Assembly (NCBI GenBank): GCA_018333515.1
Contig: JAGXSZ010000001.1
Coordinates: forward strand, 1 to 64,000
Origin: Actinomycetota bacterium
GTDB lineage: Bacteria > Actinomycetota > Aquicultoria > Aquicultorales > Aquicultoraceae
Length of the DNA stretch: 64,000 nucleotides
Direction of reading: 5' to 3'
Shown here one piece after another: positions 27,980 through 36,489 of this stretch (positions are counted from its first letter, which is position 1; the number at the start of each line of letters is the position of its first letter). The notes beneath the pieces are model-generated. The model had not been told where the DNA came from and searched no databases. It was given only the letters and a program-made list of their open reading frames with translations. Position numbers and translations under genes: made by a program.

Positions 27980-30900
27980 CTATTCCATCATCACCGCTAT
28001 CATTTTGGCTGCTTCGGCTCGTGTTGCGTTGGCCGACGGGCGAAATGTGCCGTCCGGGAAACCGGATACCACGCCGTTTTCTTTAGCGGTCGCGACATAA
28101 ATCTCGGCCCAGTGCCCGTTGCAGTCCGGGAACGCGTTGAAGGTCTCCCCGAGGCGATATTGTTTTGCATACGCTACTATTTTGCATATCTCGGCGCGTG
28201 TTATGTTGGCATTCGGACGGAAACGCCCATCTTTGTATCCATCGATAAAGCCTAGCGATTTAGCTTTCTCGATATGGCCTTGCGCCCAGTGCCCGCCGGT
28301 ATCCTTAAAGGACGGCGCCGCACCACCCAGCGGGGTCTCGCCCAACGCGGCTAATACTATTTTGCAGAACTCGGCGCGTGTTATGTTGGCATTCGGACGG
28401 AAACGCCCATCTCTATACCCGTCTATAATGCCCGCCGTGACCAGTTTCTTGACATAGGCCATGTACCAGGCGGCTGCCGGCGTGTCCTTAAATGTAAGGT
28501 CGGGCAAGACCGCGGTGAGCGAAGCCGTCGCGTAGTCGGAGGGCGCACTCTCTTTGCCGTCTGAGCCGACGGTAGTCACCCAATAATAGTAAGTGATGTC
28601 CGTCTCGACCGCCGTGTCGGAATATGATGTCGTCGTCAGCGGCGAACTATTGATTCGCGCCACCAGGCCGGCCTCGGTTCCCCGGTAGATATTGTAACCG
28701 GCTATCCGGGGCGCCGACGATTGCATGGTTGCGGTGTTCCAGGTAAGTGTTATCTTTCCGTTACCCGCCTCGGCCTTCAAACCGATCGGCTCCGGCAAAA
28801 CCGCCGGGGGTGTGTCGTTGTCATCGCCCGAAGGGCCGCCACTGCCGCCGGAGGGGCCGCCGCCCGTGTTTGGACCGGGTTTAACCGGCGGCGGCGGCGT
28901 CGGTCTGACCCCAATGCCGATAACATATGGTAAACCGTTGCCAGCATCGTTCGCCTGAACCCAGTATTTCCATTCTCCGGGCGGCGCGTTCGTAACAGAG
29001 ACGGTGGCTAAAGACGAGTTCTTCGCGGTTGCCGCATGTAACTTGCCGTCAGGCTGCAACACACTCAACACGTATTCGCCCGACTGCACGGCCAATCTTG
29101 CTTTTACATCTTTAGCCGCGCCTATGTTTATTCCACAAGCCGTCGATGTCTCACCGGCGCTTAAACGGCCGACATTTATCTTCTCCACAGCATAACCTTC
29201 AGCCTTAAGGTTAGCCTGCATAGCGCTTATCTCTCGTCCCGCGAGCGTGCTCAGAGCACAATAGGTGAGAAGTTTGCGGCCGTTTTCGTCGAGCGCGCCG
29301 TTTTCAGGGTTTGCGTAATAGCTGGTGTAGAGGACGCGTCCCAGCCCCTCGTTGAAACCCGCAACCAGAGGTTTATTGTTGAGGACGGTTGAGCCGCCTG
29401 CGCCTGTTTTGATATTGCCGGAAACATAAACATCCACCTCAGGTGCAACTTTATCGATTGAGACCCACGGCGCAATTTTACTGAAGTCGAGTGTCAAATT
29501 CGCCGGGCTGGTCAGTCCTAGGTAATCCGCAAAGCCGCCGTCCTCGACGCGCGCATTGATTTTCTGCGCGACCGTAATCCACGGATTGGCCTTAAACGTG
29601 AGTTTTCCCGGAAAGGCCGCGTTCATCAAGCCAAATGATGCATCCGATATATAGAGCGAGCCGCCGTCCTCGACAAACTCTTTGATTGCCGAGACACTGC
29701 CGCTTGAAAAGGCTACGCTCGATGAGTTGATAAAGAGCGCTTTGAGATTAGCTTTCAGTCGCCCGGCGTCCGCGAGGTCGTCTTCGGTAATGACCGACAC
29801 CCGGTAGCCCATATCCTGCAGCAGTGACTCGATTTGCTCAAAAGCGATGTTGGCGGCACCTTCGGGGACCATTACGCCTATATCGGTCTTGTTAAGCCCG
29901 AAGACGGTCGCTGTATTCTCGGTAAGGTCAATCGTTGTGCGAATGGCCTCGTGGCCGAGGCGCGTTATATAGATGCCGTACTCCCCGGCGGGCAGGTCGA
30001 ATCGGAACGACCCGGAAGTCGGATTGTACTGCTGCGTGAACACGCCGTCGCCTTTGAGGATTCTCACCCTGGCACCATTTAAAGAGTCGCCGGTAGGGGT
30101 AGCGGTATCTACAACCTTGATAGCGAGGTCGAAATTCGTTTTGCTCGATGAAGGAAATACCCTCGCATTGCTTACGGTCTCCGATGTCACGCCGGCGCTG
30201 CCCCCGACCTTAAGCTCGACCGGCCCGGAGGCCGTCGATGTACCGACATTATATTCAATGTCGCTAAGAATGATGCTCCCCGCCGTGGTGGTGGTCGATT
30301 GACTTACACGCCATGTGGCTTTGGTGTTACCCTCCGACAAGAGCGCCTTCGGGTCGGCGAGCTGAAGTCTCAAGGGTGTCGCGTTCGGCCCCGACGCGAA
30401 GGTCACGCCGGGGGTGAGAAGCCTTACCGTCACCTCGTTTGCAGTAGTCGTAGAGGTGAGCGAAGTCGGCTTGATCTCTCTTATCTCGATAACCCCGGCC
30501 GTTCTAGTCGTATCCCCCGCCGTTTTAGTCGTATCCCCCGCGTAGACAATCGGTTGAAAAAGCGCTCGGCTCGCTGTGCCGAAGATAAGCTCCATTTGCG
30601 TCAGGTTGCCGTTGGGATGGAGCGAGGAGACCCATATGCGGTCGTTTAGGCTAAAATTTGAAATAGCCCTAAAAGAGCCTGAGCTATCGGCATTGGTGAT
30701 GGTATGGGTATCAACATTCGAATCCGCGGGTCTAACGGTGAGGCAAACAATGCTCCCGCCATCGGTCTTCCCCGAGACGACCCCGGGATTGAAATCGGCG
30801 GCGGCGAAAAGATTCGTCGTAAAGACGGTACTCTGCTTGCCCGCTTTTACGACTACACGATTGCCGTTCTTGATGTCTATACCGGAACCCCCGAGTTTCG

Positions 30901-31219
30901 CCTCGAAATATCCATCCTTATTTGTACGGGCCGCCGCTGTCCCCGTCTTTAATACCCCGTCATAGATCTCGATTGTGGCGGTCGTCTCCGGCATATAATT
31001 GAACCCGATTACGGCGTCCGCCGTAAGGTCGGCCAGAGCAAACGGCGTCGAGGTCGTCTCCGGCACCGATGATGCGAGCACCCCTCCCGACCCTCCGCCG
31101 GATGCGGCTATAGCTGTGGCTACCATCGCACATAAGACAAACGATATGGTTAATATCGCTAAACGACCTTTGCGCGCATAACGCTGTAAGCGCGCATCCA
31201 AAAAACGTAACTTAGTCAT
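27980..31219 (-). CDS. Large SLH surface protein with FN3 domain
   Basis: About 1079 residues. N-terminal signal (LAILTISFVLCAMVATAIAA). Several beta-rich modules follow, including one with a SLNGARVRILKGDGVFTQ carboxypeptidase-regulatory-like pattern and a central alpha/beta unit (GVMVPEGAANIAFEQIESLL, QDMGYRVSVITEDDLADAGR, ALFINSSSVAFSSGSVSAIK, EFVEDGGSLYISDASFGLMN) that looks like a class I glutamine-amidotransferase-like fold without a catalytic triad. A Pro/Gly linker, an FN3 domain (PEPIGLKAEAGNGKITLTWN) and three SLH repeats end the protein. The first two SLH repeats share 43 identical bases. A TAGDTT tandem pair occurs near 30500-30541. Start at 31219 has GGAG about 10 nt upstream; the frame runs to 31252. 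Confidence 0.85.
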   Translation of the reverse strand: MTKLRFLDARLQRYARKGRLAILTISFVLCAMVATAIAASGGGSGGVLASSVPETTSTPFALADLTADAVIGFNYMPETTATIEIYDGVLKTGTAAARTNKDGYFEAKLGGSGIDIKNGNRVVVKAGKQSTVFTTNLFAAADFNPGVVSGKTDGGSIVCLTVRPADSNVDTHTITNADSSGSFRAISNFSLNDRIWVSSLHPNGNLTQMELIFGTASRALFQPIVYAGDTTKTAGDTTRTAGVIEIREIKPTSLTSTTTANEVTVRLLTPGVTFASGPNATPLRLQLADPKALLSEGNTKATWRVSQSTTTTAGSIILSDIEYNVGTSTASGPVELKVGGSAGVTSETVSNARVFPSSSKTNFDLAIKVVDTATPTGDSLNGARVRILKGDGVFTQQYNPTSGSFRFDLPAGEYGIYITRLGHEAIRTTIDLTENTATVFGLNKTDIGVMVPEGAANIAFEQIESLLQDMGYRVSVITEDDLADAGRLKANLKALFINSSSVAFSSGSVSAIKEFVEDGGSLYISDASFGLMNAAFPGKLTFKANPWITVAQKINARVEDGGFADYLGLTSPANLTLDFSKIAPWVSIDKVAPEVDVYVSGNIKTGAGGSTVLNNKPLVAGFNEGLGRVLYTSYYANPENGALDENGRKLLTYCALSTLAGREISAMQANLKAEGYAVEKINVGRLSAGETSTACGINIGAAKDVKARLAVQSGEYVLSVLQPDGKLHAATAKNSSLATVSVTNAPPGEWKYWVQANDAGNGLPYVIGIGVRPTPPPPVKPGPNTGGGPSGGSGGPSGDDNDTPPAVLPEPIGLKAEAGNGKITLTWNTATMQSSAPRIAGYNIYRGTEAGLVARINSSPLTTTSYSDTAVETDITYYYWVTTVGSDGKESAPSDYATASLTAVLPDLTFKDTPAAAWYMAYVKKLVTAGIIDGYRDGRFRPNANITRAEFCKIVLAALGETPLGGAAPSFKDTGGHWAQGHIEKAKSLGFIDGYKDGRFRPNANITRAEICKIVAYAKQYRLGETFNAFPDCNGHWAEIYVATAKENGVVSGFPDGTFRPSANATRAEAAKMIAVMME
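28190..28412. repeat. Recently homogenised SLH-coding repeat pair
   Basis: Bases 28190-28232 and 28370-28412 are identical over 43 nt and exactly 180 nt (60 codons) apart, inside SLH repeats of the large FN3/SLH protein. Flanking bases also match partly (TACTATTTTGCA). Silent sites match too, unlike other SLH repeats here. Confidence 0.8.
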
Positions 31220-31577
31220 CGACCGCCATCTCCCCTCTTCGATATCGCGCAATACTAAAGCTAGAGAGACTATTGCCCAGCGGAATTAACGATAAACGCC
31301 ATTAGAAAAAGCACATTTTATATGCCCTAGCGCATACTGCTCTTACCTGTGGTTTTAGATATAGTGACCGTGTGGTAGCACGGTGCCTATTTAGGGGTAT
31401 GACTGGAGGGCTACTAGCCGAAAGGATGGGGTGTTAACTTAGCAGTTCTAAGAATTCTTCCCTGGAAAGATCGCATTCGGCGAGAATCCTTCTACTTGAT
31501 GGCTATTATAGCGCTTTGTGCTGTTGCATATGTGAAATTCATTTCAAAACCATAGCTCTTCAAAAAGTCGCATAATT
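31220..31577. other. Intergenic gap before the large SLH gene
   Basis: No gene seen. Holds a 6-bp stem with a 6-nt loop (ACCGTG at 31367-31372, CACGGT at 31379-31384). A short open stretch on the minus strand ending at about 31437 reads like a protein C-terminus (ILAECDLSREEFLELLS) but has no start, so it may be a remnant or chance. Confidence 0.4.
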
Positions 31578-32147
31578 TTACTGGAATCGAATATCTGAAA
31601 GGATTTTCTCGTAATCTGCGGCAAGCGAGTCAAACGTATTCGCCGCATCCCCGAATGTAATCTGATAAAGCGATTCGCCAACAAAAAGATAGACATATTC
31701 ATATTTCATCTGTATACCGTATGCTTTGGATGTAAAGAAGAATTTCCGGGCATCCTTGCCGTCAACCGTTATGGCCTCCGTCTCACCTTCGTATTTAATA
31801 TCTTGAAACTCGCCATCTATAGCGGCTTTTGCTTCTTTAACAACATCTTCCAGGGTCTTGCCCTGATTAAAGTTGTCTTCCACCACCATAAAGCTGGCGC
31901 CGTTTTTCAAGTATTGTACCGCCACGGTCGAGCCTTGCACCGTATTCCAGCCAGCGGGAGGAACAATCGAAACTTTGGCCTCCTTCTGCGGCGTTTCAGC
32001 CTTCGGTGTGGACGCTGTCGATTGGCCCTCATTGCCGGCCTGCGGCTGACTTGTATTCTCACTTTTCGGTGCGTCACCGCAGCCGGACAATAGTGCAAGC
32101 ACAAAAACCAGGGCAATAAACATGATTAGCATTTTTTTTGTTTTCAA
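31578..32147 (-). CDS. Lipoprotein with PsbP/DcrB-like domain
   Basis: 189 residues. A lipoprotein signal is clear: KKMLIMFIALVFVLALLSGC with the lipobox LSGC and a Cys at about 23. A Ser/Thr/Gln/Glu-rich spacer follows, then a domain with VSIVPPAGWNTVQGSTVAVQ, FMVVEDNFNQGKTLEDVVKE and YEYVYLFVGESLYQITFGDA, which matches the pattern of PsbP-like or DcrB-like lipoproteins. These small alpha/beta proteins have no agreed function in bacteria. TTG start at 32147 lies after GGAG (9 nt). Located 82 nt downstream of the 1210-residue SLH protein gene, same strand. Confidence 0.75.
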   Translation of the reverse strand: MKTKKMLIMFIALVFVLALLSGCGDAPKSENTSQPQAGNEGQSTASTPKAETPQKEAKVSIVPPAGWNTVQGSTVAVQYLKNGASFMVVEDNFNQGKTLEDVVKEAKAAIDGEFQDIKYEGETEAITVDGKDARKFFFTSKAYGIQMKYEYVYLFVGESLYQITFGDAANTFDSLAADYEKILSDIRFQ

Positions 32148-32229
32148 TTTAAAATCTCCTTCCCTTCCATCAGTTAGAATAGAGGGCCCTTTCTAGGCCC
32201 CCTGTTTTATCGCTTATCAATTGAAGTGA

Positions 32230-35200
32230 TTAATCCTTAAGCATCCTGGCGATCATCGCTGCCGCCTCAGCTCTGGTCGTATGGTTTTTCGGCTTGAAGG
32301 TATTATCCCCCGGATAGCCGTTGATAATACCGGCTTTAGCACAAGCCTTAATGAACTCCTTCGCCCAGGATGTATCGATGTCTTTAAATGTGGCCTCGGC
32401 CTCTGGAAGAGACAGTGTCATGGCTATGATTTTTGCCATTTCCTCTCGGGATATAAAGCGATCGGGTCTAAAGGTGCCGTCTTCTTTGTAGCCTTGAAGA
32501 ACGCCTTTTTCCACACCGGTCTCGATGTACTCGTACGCGCTGGAAGATTCCGCCACATCTGGGAACGATGTTTTATCCGGGTTCTTTACCTCCCACCCCA
32601 TGGCAAGCACAAGCATCTTTGCAAACTCGGCTCTCGTTATCTTGCCATTCGGCCTAAACGCGCCATCGGTATAGCCATCGAGAACCTCTTTTAAAAGAAG
32701 CTTCTCGACGTAATCTTTATACCACGCGTTGGATGGGACGTCTGACATAGCTAAGATGCCCCGTACGGCAAGGGCGGCTTCTACGGTGTTCGACTTCAGG
32801 CTCTCCCACCCGTAGTTGTTAACCGCAATAGCGTAATAGATATAGGTTGTTCCGGTCGTGGCAGAACGGTCTTTGAACTGGACGTCTTTTTGAGGCTCTT
32901 CTGTCAAGCGCATTGGCGTGCTGCTTGAGCCCTTCTCGCTGCGATAGATGTGATAGCCCTTGATGTTGGATTCTTTCACCGGATCCCACACCAGATGGAT
33001 CGCGTCCTCGTTCGATGCGAGCCTCAGGTTGAGCGGGGCTGAAGGAACCGATATCCCGCCGCCCTCACTGCTCCTGGTGGTGGCGCTTATCTCAGCGGAC
33101 CAATCCGAGACGTTGGCATTCTCATCCTTGGCCCGCACCTGGAAATAATAGGTTGTAGAAGCGCTCAAACCGGTCTTCGTGAACCCGGTTTCATCTCCGC
33201 CGGTCGATCCAACGATGGAATAAGTGCCGCCGCTGCCCTGCTTCATTTGAATATCATTGCCGGCGATGCCGCCGGCGTCTGTGGAAGCATCCCAGGCGAT
33301 GGTGATGCTGGATGTGGTACGGTCAGTCACTTCCAAGCCTGTAGGAACACTAGGCGGGGTGGTGTCCGCCGGAGCAGCTTCCTTGACCCAGACGGTGCTG
33401 GTGCCATCGGTATAAGTGCTGTAGCCGTCCTTGGTGGTGGGGGTCGTTATATCCGCTGCAGTCTTTACAACTGTTCCGAACTTAATATAACTTTGGGCGG
33501 TAATGATGCCGTCAACGGTTAATGTTCCGCCTGTATTTAAATTTGCACCTGTACTATTACTGCCTGCTGCAGTGACATTGCCGTGAATCGTAACAGTTGC
33601 ACCACCCCTGGAATGAGCGCCACAACCACTATAATTAGTCGCTGAAACGTTTCCTGTAACTGTAATGTCAGTGCCGGCGTCTTGGGCGTAAACACCATAA
33701 TTAGCGCCTGAAACATTACCTCCTATGCTAATCTTACTTCCGCCGCTGGCAGACGCAGCCATGTATGAAGCCGATGTTACATCATTTGTCACAGTTATAT
33801 CACTATTATCTCTGGCATTAACTCCGAAATTCGTACCACTATTGGCATTGGTGACTTTAACGGTTGATTTGTAAGCATACAGCCCCGTTTTACTGCCCGT
33901 AACATTGAATGCGCCGGGGTTTGTTATATCGATTACACTGCCGTTTGTAACAGTCAGTCCTATTTCCGCCGTGCTGTCAACCGACAACGTTTTGCCGTTT
34001 AAGTCAAAGGTAATTTTTTTATTAGCCACCGTGATGCCGCCGATATAATTGATATCCTGCAATAACTTTATCGTGGTCGCCGTTGCCCCGGCTTCCGGCA
34101 CCGCGTTCAGCGCGTTGTCCAGCGTTGTATAGCCCGTGCCGTCGATTTCGCAAATGCTGGCCGCCGCTGTAGCATTATACTCGACACCGTTAGGCTGTTT
34201 AATAGTCCAGGTTAGATCATCGGTAAACTCTGTCTGGAAGGCATCATCGACAGCTCCAGGGCTGAAAGTAGTGATAGGTTTTCTGGTGTCGGTTGGAGGC
34301 AAATCGAAAAAGGAGTTTTCATCCGACACAGAGACTTCAAAGGTATTGTTGTTCTTATAGCCCCAGTTGGCTATGTAAGTACCTGGCGTATCGCCGGGGG
34401 AATAACCGTTAAAAATTGGTTCAATTGTCTTATCGATAACTGTTACAGGGATTTCTTTTATCTTACCGCCATAACTAACAGTAATAGTGGCTTTACCGGA
34501 GGCTATAGCCAGGGTCCAACCGTTACCATCCTTGTCGGGGTAGTTGGGGTCGGTATGGCTGGCCAGTACCACACCGGTATCACTGCTAACAAATTCAGCG
34601 TCACCGGTAACCTCCTTGTTACTGCCTGTATAAAAAGCTGTAACAGAAATCTGGGGCCACTGTCCGGGGGACATGAACATACTGTCAAAGTTGGTGGTAA
34701 TATAGTTAGGAGCAGGCTCGATGGTTAATTCTTCCTTGACCCAGACGATGCTGGTGCCTTCGGAATAGGTATAATAGCCGGCCTTGGTTGTGGGAATTGT
34801 GCGGCTGCCCGCGCTCCCGTCCTTATAAACAAATGCTTCAGTGCTATGATCATAAACCTTTATATAATTTGTCGCCAGGATTGCACCGTCAATCGTAATC
34901 TCGCTGTAGGTGGCATACGCGCCCAGGCTGGAGCCGTTTGCCACGACATTGCCTCCAACTTCAATCCTGCCTCCGCGTTCTGCATACACGCCGAATCCGT
35001 TCGCCGCAGCGGTTACCGTAACATTGCCGGTAACGACAACAGAGGTGTCGATACCGGAAACAACGCCGTATTGTGTGCCCTGTACATCCCCGTCTATACG
35101 AATGCTTCCGTCTATCTCGGCATGCGCACCGTGGCTGTAGGGACCGGTACCGATGGCATCACCGCCGTTGATCGTGATAAGGCTGCCGCTACCGTTGGAA

Positions 35201-35862
35201 TAAGCGCCATACATCACGCCCTGTGCAGTACCGCCATTTACGGTGACGCTTCCGCCATGGCTGGCCCTTGCACCGCTGCTGTCGGAAGCGGTAATACCGG
35301 TGGCGTTGCCGTTGACAACAGCCATGCTGCCGGTATTGGCGACGCTGACTCCGTTGTATCCGCCCTGCGCATTGCCATTGACGACAATGCTTCCGCCGTT
35401 GATGGCAACTGCGCCATTTCCGCCCTCTGCGGTTGCCGTAGCGTTGGTCACAGTTGCCGAGGCGCTACTGCCGTTGGCGCTCACCCCGCAGGAAGTACCG
35501 GTGACGTTGAACGCGCCCGCTCCGGAATAGCCAACGCTCCCGCTCGTTACCTTAAGCCCCTCACCACCGCTATTAGTGACATTCAGATTAAAACCATTCA
35601 AGTTAAAAATGATGTTTCTGCCCTCGGTGATGCTGATGCCCTGGTTGTAATTTATATCGGCAAGCAGTTTAATAGTCCTGGTTTCTCCAGCGCCTACCCC
35701 TGCCAGCGCAGCATCCAGTTCAGCGACATTGGTGGCGGTATGATCGATACCGGCGTAGACGGGAAAGACGGGTAGGATGCCGGTTAACATGGAGAGAATT
35801 GTGATAACTGCAAGTAGCTTGCGGTATCTTACCCTCCCTTTTAACTTACTTCTTCCATTCAT
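32230..35862 (-). CDS. Very large SLH protein with repeat-rich beta-helix and FN3 domains
   Basis: 1210 residues. Signal peptide (KLLAVITILSMLTGILPVFP), then two blocks of short Gly/Asn/Val/Thr repeats (about 50-370 and 600-810; e.g. ITINGGDAIGTGPYSHGAHA, GNVTVTAAANGFGVYAERGG) that predict a right-handed beta-helix of pectate-lyase/adhesin type. Both blocks open with the same pattern (KLLADINYNQGISI and KLLQDINYIGGITV), so they are duplicated modules. Next come two FN3 domains (VPTGLEVTDRTTSSITIAWD; APLNLRLASNEDAIHLVWDP) and three SLH repeats (NAWYKDYVEKLLLKEVLDGY; FPDVAESSSAYEYIETGVEK; FKDIDTSWAKEFIKACAKAG). No catalytic residues are obvious. GGAGG lies 7 nt before the ATG. Confidence 0.9.
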   Translation of the reverse strand: MNGRSKLKGRVRYRKLLAVITILSMLTGILPVFPVYAGIDHTATNVAELDAALAGVGAGETRTIKLLADINYNQGISITEGRNIIFNLNGFNLNVTNSGGEGLKVTSGSVGYSGAGAFNVTGTSCGVSANGSSASATVTNATATAEGGNGAVAINGGSIVVNGNAQGGYNGVSVANTGSMAVVNGNATGITASDSSGARASHGGSVTVNGGTAQGVMYGAYSNGSGSLITINGGDAIGTGPYSHGAHAEIDGSIRIDGDVQGTQYGVVSGIDTSVVVTGNVTVTAAANGFGVYAERGGRIEVGGNVVANGSSLGAYATYSEITIDGAILATNYIKVYDHSTEAFVYKDGSAGSRTIPTTKAGYYTYSEGTSIVWVKEELTIEPAPNYITTNFDSMFMSPGQWPQISVTAFYTGSNKEVTGDAEFVSSDTGVVLASHTDPNYPDKDGNGWTLAIASGKATITVSYGGKIKEIPVTVIDKTIEPIFNGYSPGDTPGTYIANWGYKNNNTFEVSVSDENSFFDLPPTDTRKPITTFSPGAVDDAFQTEFTDDLTWTIKQPNGVEYNATAAASICEIDGTGYTTLDNALNAVPEAGATATTIKLLQDINYIGGITVANKKITFDLNGKTLSVDSTAEIGLTVTNGSVIDITNPGAFNVTGSKTGLYAYKSTVKVTNANSGTNFGVNARDNSDITVTNDVTSASYMAASASGGSKISIGGNVSGANYGVYAQDAGTDITVTGNVSATNYSGCGAHSRGGATVTIHGNVTAAGSNSTGANLNTGGTLTVDGIITAQSYIKFGTVVKTAADITTPTTKDGYSTYTDGTSTVWVKEAAPADTTPPSVPTGLEVTDRTTSSITIAWDASTDAGGIAGNDIQMKQGSGGTYSIVGSTGGDETGFTKTGLSASTTYYFQVRAKDENANVSDWSAEISATTRSSEGGGISVPSAPLNLRLASNEDAIHLVWDPVKESNIKGYHIYRSEKGSSSTPMRLTEEPQKDVQFKDRSATTGTTYIYYAIAVNNYGWESLKSNTVEAALAVRGILAMSDVPSNAWYKDYVEKLLLKEVLDGYTDGAFRPNGKITRAEFAKMLVLAMGWEVKNPDKTSFPDVAESSSAYEYIETGVEKGVLQGYKEDGTFRPDRFISREEMAKIIAMTLSLPEAEATFKDIDTSWAKEFIKACAKAGIINGYPGDNTFKPKNHTTRAEAAAMIARMLKD

Positions 35863-36007
35863 TTATGGTCCTCCTTAAAGTTAAAACTACATGGCTTGCA
35901 ACCCTTAGCTGAGCTAAAAGCCCTTATCTATATGAATCTGCTTAGCGAACCCTCCTTTACAAAACGCTTTGATGCTATTTCGATCCTTCTATTTCTATCT
36001 ATAAAAT

Positions 36008-36042
36008 ACAAAAACCGACCCTTAAAACTTGAGGGTCGGTTT
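36008..36042 (-). terminator. Rho-independent terminator of the BTAD transcript
   Basis: Stem AAACCGACCCT (36012-36022) and AGGGTCGGTTT (36032-36042) with a 9-nt loop; on the minus strand TTTTTG follows. It lies about 450 nt after the BTAD stop, giving a long 3' untranslated region, and insulates the downstream SLH gene. Confidence 0.75.
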
Positions 36043-36296
36043 CACTACTAGCTCCAGCATGTCCAAGTGACCACATAGAGACATGCCTTCATTGCTACCC
36101 AATCATTTAGTGTGACCTGAATAAGCTGAATCATCCTAAATCATTAGGGCTCAGTTATCTAGGCAAATAGCCATTGACTGCTAGGATATCAAGCTATCGT
36201 TAAATAATCGTTAAAAATGATATCTTTGTGCTGCGAGTTTTTGATTTTTTCAAAAATAAGTCCGGCATGTAGTGCTCCATCACATGTTTTATGAAT

Positions 36297-36388
36297 TGTC
36301 GTTCTGAACGAAACGAAGAATCTCATACATGCTGCGTTGAGCTGTAGCTTGAGATTCTTCGGTCGCTGTCGCTCCCTTAGAATGACAA
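36297..36388. repeat. Imperfect palindromic interspersed repeat
   Basis: Left arm 36297-36325 (TTGTCGTTCTGAACGAAACG and so on) and right arm 36350-36388 share the ends TTGTC and CGAAGAATCTCA in inverted orientation, with a 9-nt length difference. This is the type of palindromic repeat with AGAATCTC/GAGATTCT centre scattered in many bacterial genomes. Confidence 0.7.
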
Positions 36389-36489
36389 GTTCTAATCAAT
36401 GCATGTGTGATGCTGTAGTAGTTGTGCTGAGGCTTAACGTTATGCATGGCCCGGCCATACATCGGGCACATGTGGACATCTAAGGAGGG

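Larger units (their letters stand above)
35863..36489. other. Intergenic region between large SLH gene and BTAD regulator
   Basis: 627 nt with no gene. It holds a terminator (36012-36042), an imperfect palindromic repeat (36297-36388) and AT-rich sequence with repeated CGTTAAA motifs near 36195-36215. A frame at 36289-36471 only reads through the palindrome. Confidence 0.6.

Noticed and set aside
26155-28500. Repeated segments that might be a CRISPR array
   Set aside because: The repeats are SLH codons in a long reading frame with 60-codon spacing, not short spacers.
36289-36471. Small open frame
   Set aside because: It reads across the palindromic repeat and has no SD or protein character.
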